From the NCBI RefSeq assembly GCF_965221685.1, contig NZ_OZ244907.1: a stretch of DNA of 64,000 nt. One strand, written 5' to 3'. The notes beneath the pieces were generated by a model. It ran no database searches. It was not told the origin of the DNA and saw nothing but the letters and a program-made list of their open reading frames with translations. How positions within the stretch are numbered: position 1 is the stretch's first letter; every line of letters starts with the position of its first letter. Source of the DNA: Palauibacter sp022826685. Its GTDB lineage: Bacteria > Gemmatimonadota > Gemmatimonadetes > Palauibacterales > Palauibacteraceae. The translations under genes and the position numbers were made by a program. Shown piece by piece: positions 1 through 8,845 of this stretch.

Positions 1-1269
1 GACCAGCAGACCGAACACATGCACGATCTCATCAGGGACCTGCTGGATGCGGGGCGCATCGACTCCGGCACCCTGTCGGTCACGCCCCAGCCCTCCGAGG
101 TAGCCGTCCTGGTGGACCGGGCGAGGAACACCTTTCTGAGCGGGGGCGGCCGGCACGCCGTCCTGATCGATCTGCCGTCCGATCTCCCTCTGGTGATGGC
201 GGACCGCCGACGCATCGCGCAGGTGCTGAACAACCTGTTCGACAACGCGGCCCGGTATTCTCCGGAGTCGTCCCCCATCCTGGTCGAGGCGGCTCGCGAC
301 GGCGTGCACGTGGCGATCTCGGTCGCCGACCAGGGCCGCGGCATCGCGCCCGAGCGGCTGCCGCACCTGTTCAGCAAGCACGCCGGGGCCGACGGCACGG
401 CCGGGACTGTGCGCCATGGCCTGGGGCTGGCCATCTGCAAGGGACTGGTGGAGGCCCACGGCGGACGCATCCGGGCCGAGAGCGGCGGGCCGGGCCGGGG
501 CACGCGCATCACGTTCACCGTACCGGCAGCCCCGGAGGCCACATCGGCCTCCGCAACCAGCCCGACACCCCCTGGCGCGGCGGAGCGCGGTCGAGCGCGG
601 ATCCTCGTGGTCGACGACGACCCGAACACCCTCCGGTTCGTTCGCGATTCCCTGGTGACGGCCGGTTACGCGCCAATCGTGACCGGCGACCCGCAGGAGC
701 TGGCCCCCCTCATCCAGGCCGAGAAGCCTGCCCTCGTGCTGCTCGACCTGGTATTCCCCGGCACCGACGGGATCGAACTGATGGAGCGAATCCCCGAACT
801 GGGCGATCTGCCGGTCATCTTCATCTCCGCGTACCGCCGGGATGAGACCATCGCGAGGGCGCTCCAGCTCGGCGCCGCCGACTACATCGTCAAACCCTTC
901 TCGCCGACGGAACTCGTGGCGAGGGTCCGGGCAGCGCTCAGCCGGCTACCCGAGAACGAGCCCTTCATGTCGGGGGAGCTGTGCATCCGGTACGACCAGC
1001 GACAGGTGAGCCTGGCCGGTCGCCCGGTCGCGCTCACCGCCACCGAGTACGAACTCCTCCGCGTCCTGTCGCTCAACGCGGGACGGGTGGTGACCCGGGA
1101 CGCCCTGCTGCGCCGGATCTGGGGCCAGCGCGGCGGGAGGAAGTCGGAGGCACCGCGCACCTGCATAAAAAAGCTCCGCCAGAAGCTCGGCGACGACGCG
1201 GCCAATCCCACCTACATCTTCAACGAGCGCGGGGTCGGCTACCGGATGGCCAAGCCCGGCGATGCGTGA
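1..1269 (+). CDS. Hybrid sensor histidine kinase / response regulator with C-terminal OmpR-type DNA-binding domain (5' partial)
   Basis: The frame is open from base 1, so the N-terminus lies outside the window. What remains begins in the HisKA dimerisation helix. A HATPase_c domain follows (N-box NNLFDNAARYS near residue 80, G-boxes DQGRGIAPERL and GLGLAICKG). Next is a receiver domain (VVDDDP acidic pair, phospho-acceptor Asp in LLDLVFPG, KPF lysine near the end). Last is a winged helix of the OmpR type (TATEYELLRVL, then an R/K-rich recognition helix and GVGYRM). Kinase, receiver and DNA-binding output are therefore on one polypeptide, so it could phosphorylate and activate itself as a transcription factor. 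A separate membrane sensor may precede the window start. Target genes are unknown; the secreted peptidase downstream is about 110 bp away on the same strand. Confidence 0.9.
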   Translation, partial: DQQTEHMHDLIRDLLDAGRIDSGTLSVTPQPSEVAVLVDRARNTFLSGGGRHAVLIDLPSDLPLVMADRRRIAQVLNNLFDNAARYSPESSPILVEAARDGVHVAISVADQGRGIAPERLPHLFSKHAGADGTAGTVRHGLGLAICKGLVEAHGGRIRAESGGPGRGTRITFTVPAAPEATSASATSPTPPGAAERGRARILVVDDDPNTLRFVRDSLVTAGYAPIVTGDPQELAPLIQAEKPALVLLDLVFPGTDGIELMERIPELGDLPVIFISAYRRDETIARALQLGAADYIVKPFSPTELVARVRAALSRLPENEPFMSGELCIRYDQRQVSLAGRPVALTATEYELLRVLSLNAGRVVTRDALLRRIWGQRGGRKSEAPRTCIKKLRQKLGDDAANPTYIFNERGVGYRMAKPGDA

Positions 1270-1382
1270 TGGCTACGGATCCACCTGCCGGTGAATCGCT
1301 TCACGCGAGACGGGCCGTTGCCCGGGTTGGGAACGAAGAGCAGACTCACAGCGTGAGCCAACGCTACTGAAGGATGTATCGC

Positions 1383-3866
1383 ATGAACAGACGACCGGGA
1401 ACGCTCCCCGCCGCGTTCGTCCGTACGGTCAGCCGACCCGGCGCACGCTCCGTGCTGATCGCGATGATCGTCCTCGGCAGCGCCACGCCGGTGGTCCTGG
1501 CACAATCGACGGGGACGCACATCAGGGAGCCTCTGCCGCTCGAAATCGCGGTCTCCGTGCACGACCGCAACACACGCGCGCCGATCAACTTCTCGCCCGA
1601 CGGAGCCTGGATTGCCCACACGGTGATGACGGATGAGACCGTGCCGCAGGCCTTGGGGCAGATGTACACCGAGACCGGTTTCCCGTTCGGCGAGGGGAAC
1701 TCCCGCATGGAAGCGACGGTGACGAGGCTCGCGGACTCCGAGTCGATACGACTGGGTGGCGAGCACAGCTCCAGCTGGGCGGGGACCTGGTCGCCCGACG
1801 GCAAGTGGGTGGCCTTCTATTCGGACGAGAGTGGCAAGGCCGGTCTGTGGATCTGGGATGCAAGCGCGCGTCGGGCCGAGCGCCTGGGCAGCGTGCTCGT
1901 GCGCCCGTTCTTCGGATTTCAGATGCCGCGATGGAATCCTGGCGGCGACGCGATACTCGTCAAGATTCTGCCGGCTGGCCAGTCGATCGCCGTCGCCAAC
2001 GAACTGGCTGATGAGGTTCCCGGAGCCGCTCCCTCCCGCTTTCCGGACGCGGGGCCGGATGCTCCCTCGGTATGGGTGCGGCGCGTCGATGCGTCGGTTG
2101 AGTCGAGCGATGCGTCCGTTGAGTCGAGCGATCCGCCCGACGTGGAGCCGCCGTCCGAACGCCGTCCGCCCACCGGCGCCCCTCGCACGTTCGAAGCGGA
2201 CCTCGCCGTGGTCCATTTGAACGGGGAGGTCACAAGGCTCGTCGAGCGCAAGGCGATATGGGACTACGCCTTCTCGCCGGACGGACGGTACGTTGCCTAC
2301 ACCGTGCACAAGGGAGACGAGCCAGCGAGCCTGCAGCGCAACTTCGATGTGATCGTCCACGAAGTTGCCACCGGCTGGACGCGGATTCTTGGCACCAATG
2401 TGCGGCTAAACTACGGCATCGAATGGAGTTGGTCGCCGGACAGCCGCCATGTCGCGTGGTTCCTTGTGGGACCGTCCGCCCGAGCTGCGGCCGCCAGCGG
2501 CGAACCTGGACGGCTGATGGTGGCTTCCATCGCCGACGGCCACGTCACCGAGATCGGTGAAGCCCTCGCACCGAGTTTTGACCCGGGCAGTGGTTATATG
2601 AGGCCCCTGTGGGACTCGGCCGGGGAGCGGGCGTACGGGGTCGGTGACGGCGACCTGTGGGAGGCTTCGCTCGGCACCGGCTCGCTCCGCCGCCTGACGG
2701 ACATTCCGGGTTGGCGGATCAGCGTCATCGTAGCCGGTCCGCATGACGAGACTGCATGGACGACCGATGAAGGTCGCACTCTCTGGGTCATCGCACGCGA
2801 CGAGAGCGGCGGGGAGTCCGGGATCTTTGCCGTCGACCGCATCTCCGGCGCGAGCCGTGCCGCGCTCACCGAGCGGAAGTGGTACTCGGGGATCTTCAGC
2901 GTCGATGGGAACACCGAGACCGGCGAGGTTGCCTTCGTGTCCACCGACCAGGAGCACCTGCCGGACATCTGGACGTTCGACACGCGTACTGGAGCGTCCA
3001 GCCAGCGATCCCGGATCAATCCGGGCCTGCAACGCTACGAGTTGGGTTCCGCCAGGCTCGTTGAGTGGCAGAGCCGAGACGGCGAGCCTCGGGCCGGGAC
3101 ACTCCTGCTTCCTCCGGGATACCGGGAGGGCGAGCGGCTGCCCGTCGTCGTGTGGGTTTACGGAGGTCTTCGCGGCTCCCGCTATAGTCGTCGCGGCTCG
3201 GACTCCGTTAACCGGTTCGGGATGGTGAGCAGCCCGGCGTTCAACATGCATGTGCTCGCCACCAGGGGTTACGCCGTCTTCTTCCCGAATGCGCCGATCC
3301 GCCTGGGATCGCCGATCGCCGATGTGATGGAGTCTGTGATGACGGGCGTGGACGCGGTGATCGAGCAAGGCTACGCCGACCCCGAGCGGCTCGCTCTCAT
3401 GGGCCAGAGCTACGGCTCGTACAACGTCCTCGGCATCATCACGCGGACGCACCGTTTCAAGGCCGCAATGATTACGGCGGCGGTGATTCACCCGGATCTG
3501 TTCGCAGCCTACGTCGGGGGGGATTGGTGGCCGGGATACTACGAGCAGGGCCAGGGCCACATGGGGGGCACCATATGGGAGTTTCCCGAGCGCTACCGCG
3601 AGAACTCACCGTTGTTCGCCTTCGACCGCATCGACACCCCGCTTCTGATCGGGCAGGGCGAGAATGACGGCGACCTGGTGCCCTCCGAGGCGATCTTCAT
3701 CGCCCTGGATCGGCTCCGGAAGCCCGTCGAGTACCGCCTGTACCGCAACGAAGGGCATGTGATCTCCCAGGGGCCCAACGTGATCGACTTCTGGGAGCGT
3801 CGCCTCGAGTTCCTGGCCGAGCACCTGAGCCTTGAGATCGACCAGGACGGAGCCATCGTGAGGTAG
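1383..3866 (+). CDS. Secreted S9 family (prolyl oligopeptidase-type) serine peptidase
   Basis: The N-terminus carries a signal peptide (basic MNRRPG, hydrophobic VLIAMIVLGSA, cleavage near VLA|QS), so it is exported. The middle holds TolB/DPP-like propeller strands (repeated SPDG-type motifs). The C-terminal alpha/beta hydrolase shows the nucleophile elbow GQSYGSYN, an acid-residue loop GENDGD and the histidine motif NEGHV. The triad is complete, so it is probably an active dipeptidyl/acylaminoacyl-type peptidase. An ATG nine bases upstream (1374) abuts the GAAGG ribosome site; the ATG at 1383 has normal 9-nt spacing and is preferred. A short Asp/Ser/Val/Glu duplication (nt 2093-2130) lies in a propeller loop. 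It ends 18 bp before the convergent decarboxylase gene. Confidence 0.9.
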   Translation: MNRRPGTLPAAFVRTVSRPGARSVLIAMIVLGSATPVVLAQSTGTHIREPLPLEIAVSVHDRNTRAPINFSPDGAWIAHTVMTDETVPQALGQMYTETGFPFGEGNSRMEATVTRLADSESIRLGGEHSSSWAGTWSPDGKWVAFYSDESGKAGLWIWDASARRAERLGSVLVRPFFGFQMPRWNPGGDAILVKILPAGQSIAVANELADEVPGAAPSRFPDAGPDAPSVWVRRVDASVESSDASVESSDPPDVEPPSERRPPTGAPRTFEADLAVVHLNGEVTRLVERKAIWDYAFSPDGRYVAYTVHKGDEPASLQRNFDVIVHEVATGWTRILGTNVRLNYGIEWSWSPDSRHVAWFLVGPSARAAAASGEPGRLMVASIADGHVTEIGEALAPSFDPGSGYMRPLWDSAGERAYGVGDGDLWEASLGTGSLRRLTDIPGWRISVIVAGPHDETAWTTDEGRTLWVIARDESGGESGIFAVDRISGASRAALTERKWYSGIFSVDGNTETGEVAFVSTDQEHLPDIWTFDTRTGASSQRSRINPGLQRYELGSARLVEWQSRDGEPRAGTLLLPPGYREGERLPVVVWVYGGLRGSRYSRRGSDSVNRFGMVSSPAFNMHVLATRGYAVFFPNAPIRLGSPIADVMESVMTGVDAVIEQGYADPERLALMGQSYGSYNVLGIITRTHRFKAAMITAAVIHPDLFAAYVGGDWWPGYYEQGQGHMGGTIWEFPERYRENSPLFAFDRIDTPLLIGQGENDGDLVPSEAIFIALDRLRKPVEYRLYRNEGHVISQGPNVIDFWERRLEFLAEHLSLEIDQDGAIVR

Positions 3867-3883
3867 GCCGGGCAGCATCCGGC
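3867..3883. terminator. Possible bidirectional hairpin between convergent genes
   Basis: GCCGG and CCGGC (5-bp stem, 7-nt loop) fill the 18-bp gap between the convergent peptidase and decarboxylase stops. The stem is short and has no T tract, so it is only a weak terminator candidate. Confidence 0.25.
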
Positions 3884-3884
3884 T

Positions 3885-5891
3885 TCAGTCCACCAGCGCC
3901 GCGTCGATCGCCTCCTCCAGGAAGTCCCAGTACATGTCGATGTAGCTGCGTTCGCCCGGACCGTCCATCAGGAACGGGTTCATCAGCGTGTGCCGGAGGA
4001 TGAAGATGTGGTCCGCCTCCTCGTCGGGCCGGGCCGGGACCGCGACGAACGTCGCCGGATCGATGCCCAGCTCGCCCAGGATGCGGCCGCACTGCTCGTC
4101 TTCCCCGCCCTCCCGGCGGAGCGACGTGTACGACCCGATGAAGCGGGCCTCCTGCACCGGCCGGGCGCCGTCCACCTTCATGCGGGCGAAGACACGGCGG
4201 GCGAAACGGTTCATCTGCGCCAGGCTCCGGTTGCCGTTCCGGTTGAGCGCGAGGCAGACGAGGTTCGAGTCGGGTTCGAAGGGCACGATGAGTCGCACAC
4301 GGTCTTCCAGCCGCCCGGCGGCTTCGCGGGCCGACTCGTAGAAGTACTCGCAGGCGCGGATCGTGTGACGGAGGACGCGCCCGAGGCCCTCGCTGTGGAG
4401 GGGCAGGACTTCGTGCGCCACCGCGACCGAGGCGGCGGCCGCCCCCGGTTTCGAGCCCTCCAGGATGTACTGGCCCAGGTTCCGGAGCTGTTGCTCGCGC
4501 GGGACCTCGTCCTCGACGTCGCCCAGGTCGAAGACGTAGGCGGCCTGCTGCGTGATGAAGTCCACGATCTCGCGGTTGCGCGCAACGAACGCCCCCGCCG
4601 CGTAGGGCAGGAACCCGAGCTTGTGGGGATCGATCGTCACCGAGTCGGCATGCCTCACGGAGGTGAACGCCCGGTAGACGAGGTCCGAGGGGAAGTACTT
4701 GAACCCCTTCCGGATCTTCTCGGGCGAGAGGAAGCCGCCGTCGGGGTCCCGGAAGACGCTCGCGAGGTACCCGCCCCAGGCCGCGTCCACGTGGACGAAG
4801 AAGTCGGCGCCGCGCTCGTTCCAGCGCCGCCGCGCCGCGACGATCTCGTGGATCGGGTCGATCGTGCCGAACTCCGTGGTGCCGAGCACGCCGACGACGC
4901 CGAGCACCGGCGTGCGGCTCTCGAAGGCCTCCGCCAGGCACGCCTCCAGGTGGTCCGGGTCGAGGCGCATGTGGTCGTCCACCGCGACCTTGACCAGCTG
5001 CGCGGTCCCCAGACCCATCACCTTCATCCCCTTCTCCCAGGAGTAGTGGGCGGAAGCCGCGACGAGCACCCTCGGCGGACGCAGCTCCGGGTGCCGGGCG
5101 AAGAACTCCTGGATCCCGAGCGTCTCGAGGCGCTCGCCCCGCACGGCCCGCCTGAGCCGCGGGAAGGCCGTCGGATCCCGCTCGCGCACCGCCTCCGCGG
5201 TCTCGCGCCGCAGGCCGATCGTCTGTCCGATGCTCAGGTTGACGAGTTCCCACTCGCTGTACTCGGCCAGTTCCTTCCCGAGCGGTCCCACGGGTCCCGT
5301 CGCGAGTTCCGCCCGCTTCACCCCCGCCTGCAGGGCGACGCCGTAGAACTTCACCGCTCGGAAGTTCCACAGCGCCTCGTAGTTCGCCACGGTGCCGCCC
5401 GACGTCAAGTGGCCCCAGGCGCAGGGCTGGACCGAGGGGTCGACGTTGAAGCCGAACATCGCGGCGAGATCCCGGCCCGCGCGGAGTTCATGGGTGAGCG
5501 TGACCGGCGCCGCCTCCTCGCTCACGTTGTTCGGGTTGTAGAGGGTGGTGAGGATCCGCGCCACGAGACCGGGGATGAGCAGATCCGTACTCATGTGCCC
5601 CACGTACCGCGGGTGGAAGATGGGAACGGACTGCTTGAGCTCTCCCGACAGCCGGATCAGCGCCTGCCGGGTGCGCGCCTTCGCCTGCAGGAAATCCGGC
5701 CGGTAGGAGGCCGCCGCCGTGATCCGATGCCCGTCCTCCGGGCGGAAGTTCCGCCGCCAGAAGGCGTGATCGCGCACGAACTCGACGATCAACTCCTCGA
5801 GCCAACGGTCGTTCTCCCCCGCGGGCCCCAGAAAGAACGGCTGGAGGAACTCAAGCTCCTCCCGCAATCGATCACTCGACGGTTTGGTCAT
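3885..5891 (-). CDS. Group II PLP-dependent amino-acid decarboxylase (tyrosine/aspartate/glutamate decarboxylase family)
   Basis: A 668-aa fold-type I PLP enzyme. The Schiff-base lysine is Lys424 in the motif SVTIDPHKLGF, the upstream cofactor Asp/His region reads FFVHVDAAWGG, and the substrate-entry region HMSTDLLIPG matches group II decarboxylases. DPHKLG and the large size resemble bacterial tyrosine decarboxylases more than PanP or GadB, but I cannot assign the substrate. It would convert an amino acid to the amine plus CO2 in the cytosol. No amino acid/amine antiporter gene is adjacent, which argues against an acid-stress decarboxylation cassette. The stop of the HicA toxin gene lies immediately upstream, on the same strand. 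Confidence 0.85.
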   Translation of the reverse strand: MTKPSSDRLREELEFLQPFFLGPAGENDRWLEELIVEFVRDHAFWRRNFRPEDGHRITAAASYRPDFLQAKARTRQALIRLSGELKQSVPIFHPRYVGHMSTDLLIPGLVARILTTLYNPNNVSEEAAPVTLTHELRAGRDLAAMFGFNVDPSVQPCAWGHLTSGGTVANYEALWNFRAVKFYGVALQAGVKRAELATGPVGPLGKELAEYSEWELVNLSIGQTIGLRRETAEAVRERDPTAFPRLRRAVRGERLETLGIQEFFARHPELRPPRVLVAASAHYSWEKGMKVMGLGTAQLVKVAVDDHMRLDPDHLEACLAEAFESRTPVLGVVGVLGTTEFGTIDPIHEIVAARRRWNERGADFFVHVDAAWGGYLASVFRDPDGGFLSPEKIRKGFKYFPSDLVYRAFTSVRHADSVTIDPHKLGFLPYAAGAFVARNREIVDFITQQAAYVFDLGDVEDEVPREQQLRNLGQYILEGSKPGAAAASVAVAHEVLPLHSEGLGRVLRHTIRACEYFYESAREAAGRLEDRVRLIVPFEPDSNLVCLALNRNGNRSLAQMNRFARRVFARMKVDGARPVQEARFIGSYTSLRREGGEDEQCGRILGELGIDPATFVAVPARPDEEADHIFILRHTLMNPFLMDGPGERSYIDMYWDFLEEAIDAALVD

Positions 5892-6134
5892 CTACAGGTC
5901 GAGTTCGCCGAGAAGCTCCGTGACAGTCATGCCATGATGCCGGGCGACGCTCTTCAAGATGCTCGAAAGCGTCTTGACCCGAATCGGATTGTGATTCGGG
6001 ATGACCTCATGATGTTCACCGCCGACCTGAGTCGTGATCCGCATGTGAGAGCCGCGCTGACGGACGACCTCGTAGCCTAGGCGTCGTAGCGATTTCTGCA
6101 GGGCCGCGCCGCTTACATTGCGCGGCAGTCTCAC
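5892..6134 (-). CDS. hicA: HicA-family toxin (mRNA interferase)
   Basis: This 80-aa protein has the HicA/YcfA double-stranded-RNA-binding-like fold signature: LRRLGYEVVRQRGSHMRIT with the conserved Gly-Ser-His, then an HHEVIPNHNPIRVKTLSSIL segment. HicA enzymes cleave mRNA and are blocked by HicB. The GTG start overlaps the stop of the upstream HicB-like gene (shared GTGA), so the toxin is translationally coupled behind its antitoxin. It ends directly before the decarboxylase start codon region. Confidence 0.85.
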   Translation of the reverse strand: MRLPRNVSGAALQKSLRRLGYEVVRQRGSHMRITTQVGGEHHEVIPNHNPIRVKTLSSILKSVARHHGMTVTELLGELDL

Positions 6135-6349
6135 GTAACCAGAACTTCGTCGCGCACGAAGTGCAGGCGGATGATCCCGGGTTTCGCCATCGTCTCATCG
6201 AAGTAGCAGTCAACGGCTTCCCTGACGTTCCGCCGGATCTCCTCTACCGAGTCGCCCTGCGTGTGAATGCCGTACCCCAGCGCGCTGGCAGAATAGCCAC
6301 CGTCGATTTCGTCCTCCGTAACTTCGAAGATGATCTCGGTTGTGGACAT
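6131..6349 (-). CDS. hicB: HicB-like antitoxin (partner of the adjacent HicA)
   Basis: A 72-aa protein with the HicB partial-RNase-H fold pattern: an N-terminal strand, GGYSASALGYGIHTQGDSVEEIRRNVREAV, then a C-terminal strand. It lacks an added RHH or HTH DNA-binding domain, so transcriptional autoregulation is not evident from the sequence. The ATG at 6349 follows AGGAG with a 6-nt spacer and is preferred over the GTG one codon upstream. Its stop codon overlaps the hicA start by 4 nt, giving the antitoxin-toxin order. Confidence 0.8.
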   Translation of the reverse strand: MSTTEIIFEVTEDEIDGGYSASALGYGIHTQGDSVEEIRRNVREAVDCYFDETMAKPGIIRLHFVRDEVLVT

Positions 6350-6400
6350 CACACGCTCCTGTGCGGCGCAGGTCGTTCCGATACGCCGCTCCTCAAGTTC

Positions 6401-6631
6401 TCACTCATCTCCGAACATACCACGCGCGGAGACCCGGCGCGCCGACAGTTGCCGTTCCACTTCCAGGTACTCGCGGACAGCATCCGCGATGTTCGCGAGG
6501 GCCTCCTCCTCCGTCGCCCCCTGGGACGCACAACCCGGAAGGCCTGGAACCCAGACGGAGAATCCCTCTTCGGACTCCTGGAGCGCCACCCGATATCTCG
6601 TCTTCCACCCCAGGTTCATCCGGCGCTGCAT
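6401..6631 (-). CDS. Second HicB-like antitoxin, without its own toxin
   Basis: 76 aa with the typical HicB core: RYRVALQESEEGFSVWVPGL, PGCASQGATEEEALANI and a C-terminal helix ending in GMFGDE. The ATG at 6631 has GGAGGG nine bases upstream; further upstream in-frame starts lack a ribosome site. It lies 51 bp upstream of the hicB-hicA pair on the same strand, giving a tandem hicB-hicB-hicA order. No HicA reading frame follows it directly, so it is either an orphan antitoxin or part of a three-gene module. Confidence 0.75.
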   Translation of the reverse strand: MQRRMNLGWKTRYRVALQESEEGFSVWVPGLPGCASQGATEEEALANIADAVREYLEVERQLSARRVSARGMFGDE

Positions 6632-6767
6632 AGAATTCATCCCTCCGCATCGAACCCGGTGTGTGACCGTTTCGACGCTGGTACACACCGGTGGGCGACC
6701 GGATCCGGCGAGGAATTACCCCTTGGTCACCGGCGAAGGGTCAGGAACGCTGTCAGGCGCCTCCCTG

Positions 6768-6950
6768 CTACGCCTTGGCTCGTTCTTTCCCGATGTCGGC
6801 GAGTCCCTGGGCGACGATGTACGCCACCAGAGGTACGACGACCTCTTCCGGGATCGGGACGCCGACATCCTCGAGCACGATCAGGATGACCGTGCCAAGG
6901 GCGGCGAGGAACTTCTTGGAACTCAACATCGTCGCGATCGCATTACCCAC
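6768..6950 (-). CDS. Small putative membrane protein (60 aa)
   Basis: I do not recognise a family. It consists of a short basic/polar N-terminus, one long hydrophobic stretch around FLAALGTVILIVLEDVGVPI, a second hydrophobic stretch (EEVVVPLVAYIVAQGL) and a charged tail DIGKERAKA, which resembles a two-helix holin-like topology. The GTG start is backed by a perfect AAGGAGG ribosome site with a 6-nt spacer, which is the main reason to believe it. It is isolated, on the same strand as the hicB cluster and SulP gene. Confidence 0.6.
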   Translation of the reverse strand: MGNAIATMLSSKKFLAALGTVILIVLEDVGVPIPEEVVVPLVAYIVAQGLADIGKERAKA

Positions 6951-7075
6951 GACTCTCCTCCTTCTCGCGTGAATCTCGTTCCACCATAGACCGCGCCAGA
7001 AACAAGATCCACCCTCGGCGCTTCTGTTCGCCTGAACGAGGCGCCGCCCTGACCACGGCCTCGGAGGGGCGGTCG

Positions 7076-8746
7076 TCAGGTCGTCTGGCGGCCGTCCTCC
7101 TCAGGTCCTCCGTGTCGCTCGAGGAGCAACCGCAGGGCGACCTTGCGCGCTTCGTCGATCGTCTCCACCACCTGATCCTTCGGCACGTCGCGCAGCGTGT
7201 TGAGCGCTCGCAACGTCTTGGCCACCGGACCTGACAGCCCCATCGCAATGCACTCGGTGTCCTGCTTGCTTGCGGTGATGATGAGGCGACTGATCGTCAT
7301 CGCGGCGCTGTCGTCGATATATGCGGCGTCTTTGAAGTCGAAGATCACGACTTCATGGTCCTTGAGGTCCTCTCCGATCACGCCGTACAGCTTCTGCGAG
7401 GACGCTACCGTGAAGTTCCCCTTCAGGCTGACGAACCCGACGCGGGCGGAGTAGGCGTCGATTCCCTGTGCCTCCGGATGAGCCGCGAAGAAAACCTGGT
7501 CCAGAATCGGCACCGAGACCACGCTGTCGAGCTCCAGCTTCTCGAGTTGCCGGGCGTGCACCATCCCCGCAGTGATCAGCCCGAAGGCCACTGCCGTCAC
7601 CAGGTCGACGAACACCGTCAGGCCCAGCGTCAACAGCATGACGATGAGTTGTGCCCGCGGAATGCGATGGATGCGCGTAAGGAGCGGCCAGTCGATGATG
7701 TCCCAGCCCACCTTCATCACGATGCCCGCGAGCACGGCATGCGGAACCGGTTCGACGACCGCTCCGAATCCCAGCAGCATCCCGAGAATGAGGAGCGCGC
7801 ACAACGCGCCTGATACCCGCGTCGTGCCACCCGCCCTCGTATTGGTCACGGTGCCCATCGTGGCGCCCGCTCCAGGCAGGCCCCCGAACACTCCCGAGAC
7901 CATGTTGCCGATCCCCTGGCCCACCAGTTCACGGTCCGGATTGTGACGCGTACCGCTTATGGAGTCGGCGACAAGGGAGGTCAGCAAGCTGTCCACGGAG
8001 CCGAGCAGCGCGAGGATGAGAGCCGGCTGCACTGCGCCCGCCAGGAATAGGACTCCGGGTACTTCGACCTGAACACTGGGCAGCGCGGAGGGCACCTCGC
8101 CGATCACGGACACATCCGTGAGCCACAGCACGCTCAGCACCGTTCCGGCCACGAGCGCGACCAGAAGGCCCGGCATGTACTTCGCCAGGCGACGGGGCCA
8201 GAACACGGCGGCGGCCAGAGCGACCAGCGCCAGCGCCAGCGCGCTCGGGTTCAGGTTGGCGAGCCCGTCGGGCAACGCGCGAAGGACCGTCGCGGGACCT
8301 CCGCCGACCGGCGGCAACCCCAGGAACGGGAGAGCCTGCATGAGCATGATGATCAGCCCGACGCCCGACATGAACCCCGAGATCACCGCATACGGGGTAT
8401 AGATGACGTATCGCCCTACCCTGAGCACGCCCAGCAGCACCTGCAGCAGGCCGCCCAGCACGACGATGGCAAAGGCCTCTCCGACGGTCGACGCGTGGGT
8501 GGTCAGCACCACGGCCATGGTGATCGTCATGGGACCGGTCGGCCCGGAGATCTGGGTACGGGTCCCGCCGAAGACCGCCGCAAAGAAGCCGACGCCGATC
8601 GCTCCGTAGAGGCCGGCCGCCGCACCAAGCCCGGTCGCAACCCCAAAGGCGAGTGCAACCGGCAGTGCAACCACCGCCGAGGTCACTCCGCCAAAGAGAT
8701 CCCCGCGCAGAGTCTCAAGAGGATAGTGCCTGCCCAGCAGCGTCAT
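7076..8746 (-). CDS. SulP-family anion transporter with C-terminal STAS domain
   Basis: 556 aa. About 400 residues form multiple hydrophobic helices with SulP features: the N-terminal DLFGGVTSAVVALPVALAFG region, GPTGPMTI, and GLPGAGATMGTVTNTRAGG. A STAS domain closes the protein (roughly residues 430-545, with VIFDFKDAAYIDDSAAMTI). SulP proteins carry sulfate, bicarbonate or dicarboxylates across the inner membrane, and the STAS domain is regulatory. The substrate cannot be fixed from sequence. No carbonic anhydrase or sulfur-assimilation gene is next to it. Confidence 0.9.
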   Translation of the reverse strand: MTLLGRHYPLETLRGDLFGGVTSAVVALPVALAFGVATGLGAAAGLYGAIGVGFFAAVFGGTRTQISGPTGPMTITMAVVLTTHASTVGEAFAIVVLGGLLQVLLGVLRVGRYVIYTPYAVISGFMSGVGLIIMLMQALPFLGLPPVGGGPATVLRALPDGLANLNPSALALALVALAAAVFWPRRLAKYMPGLLVALVAGTVLSVLWLTDVSVIGEVPSALPSVQVEVPGVLFLAGAVQPALILALLGSVDSLLTSLVADSISGTRHNPDRELVGQGIGNMVSGVFGGLPGAGATMGTVTNTRAGGTTRVSGALCALLILGMLLGFGAVVEPVPHAVLAGIVMKVGWDIIDWPLLTRIHRIPRAQLIVMLLTLGLTVFVDLVTAVAFGLITAGMVHARQLEKLELDSVVSVPILDQVFFAAHPEAQGIDAYSARVGFVSLKGNFTVASSQKLYGVIGEDLKDHEVVIFDFKDAAYIDDSAAMTISRLIITASKQDTECIAMGLSGPVAKTLRALNTLRDVPKDQVVETIDEARKVALRLLLERHGGPEEDGRQTT

Positions 8747-8765
8747 GGTGTGCGACCCTTCCTGG

Positions 8766-8801
8766 CGCTCTCACGCTCTCACTCGTCGCCAAACATACGA
8801 T
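8766..8801 (-). repeat. Copy of a HicB 3'-end motif upstream of the SulP gene
   Basis: On the minus strand this reads Met-Phe-Gly-Asp-Glu-stop followed by a GAG-rich stretch. It closely matches the 3' end of the orphan hicB and the bases after it (minus strand, about 6421-6386). No hicB body precedes it here, so it looks like a remnant or a small dispersed element ending about 20 nt before the SulP start codon. Confidence 0.4.
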
Positions 8802-8845
8802 GCATGGATCTGAACACACGATACGTGGAGAGGTGAGACCGAGGC

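Noticed and set aside
2093..2130. Short tandem duplication in the first S9 peptidase
   Set aside because: A two-copy acidic loop duplication within a propeller; no sign of a larger repeat or phase variation.
3697..5370. Long minus-strand open frame of over 500 codons inside the decarboxylase gene
   Set aside because: It is a shadow frame in GC-rich DNA, rich in Arg/Gly/Pro, overlapping the real frame throughout.
3990..6080. 696-codon plus-strand frame opposite the decarboxylase
   Set aside because: Antisense to a clear enzyme; Arg/Val/Glu-rich composition typical of an antisense frame of GC-rich coding DNA.
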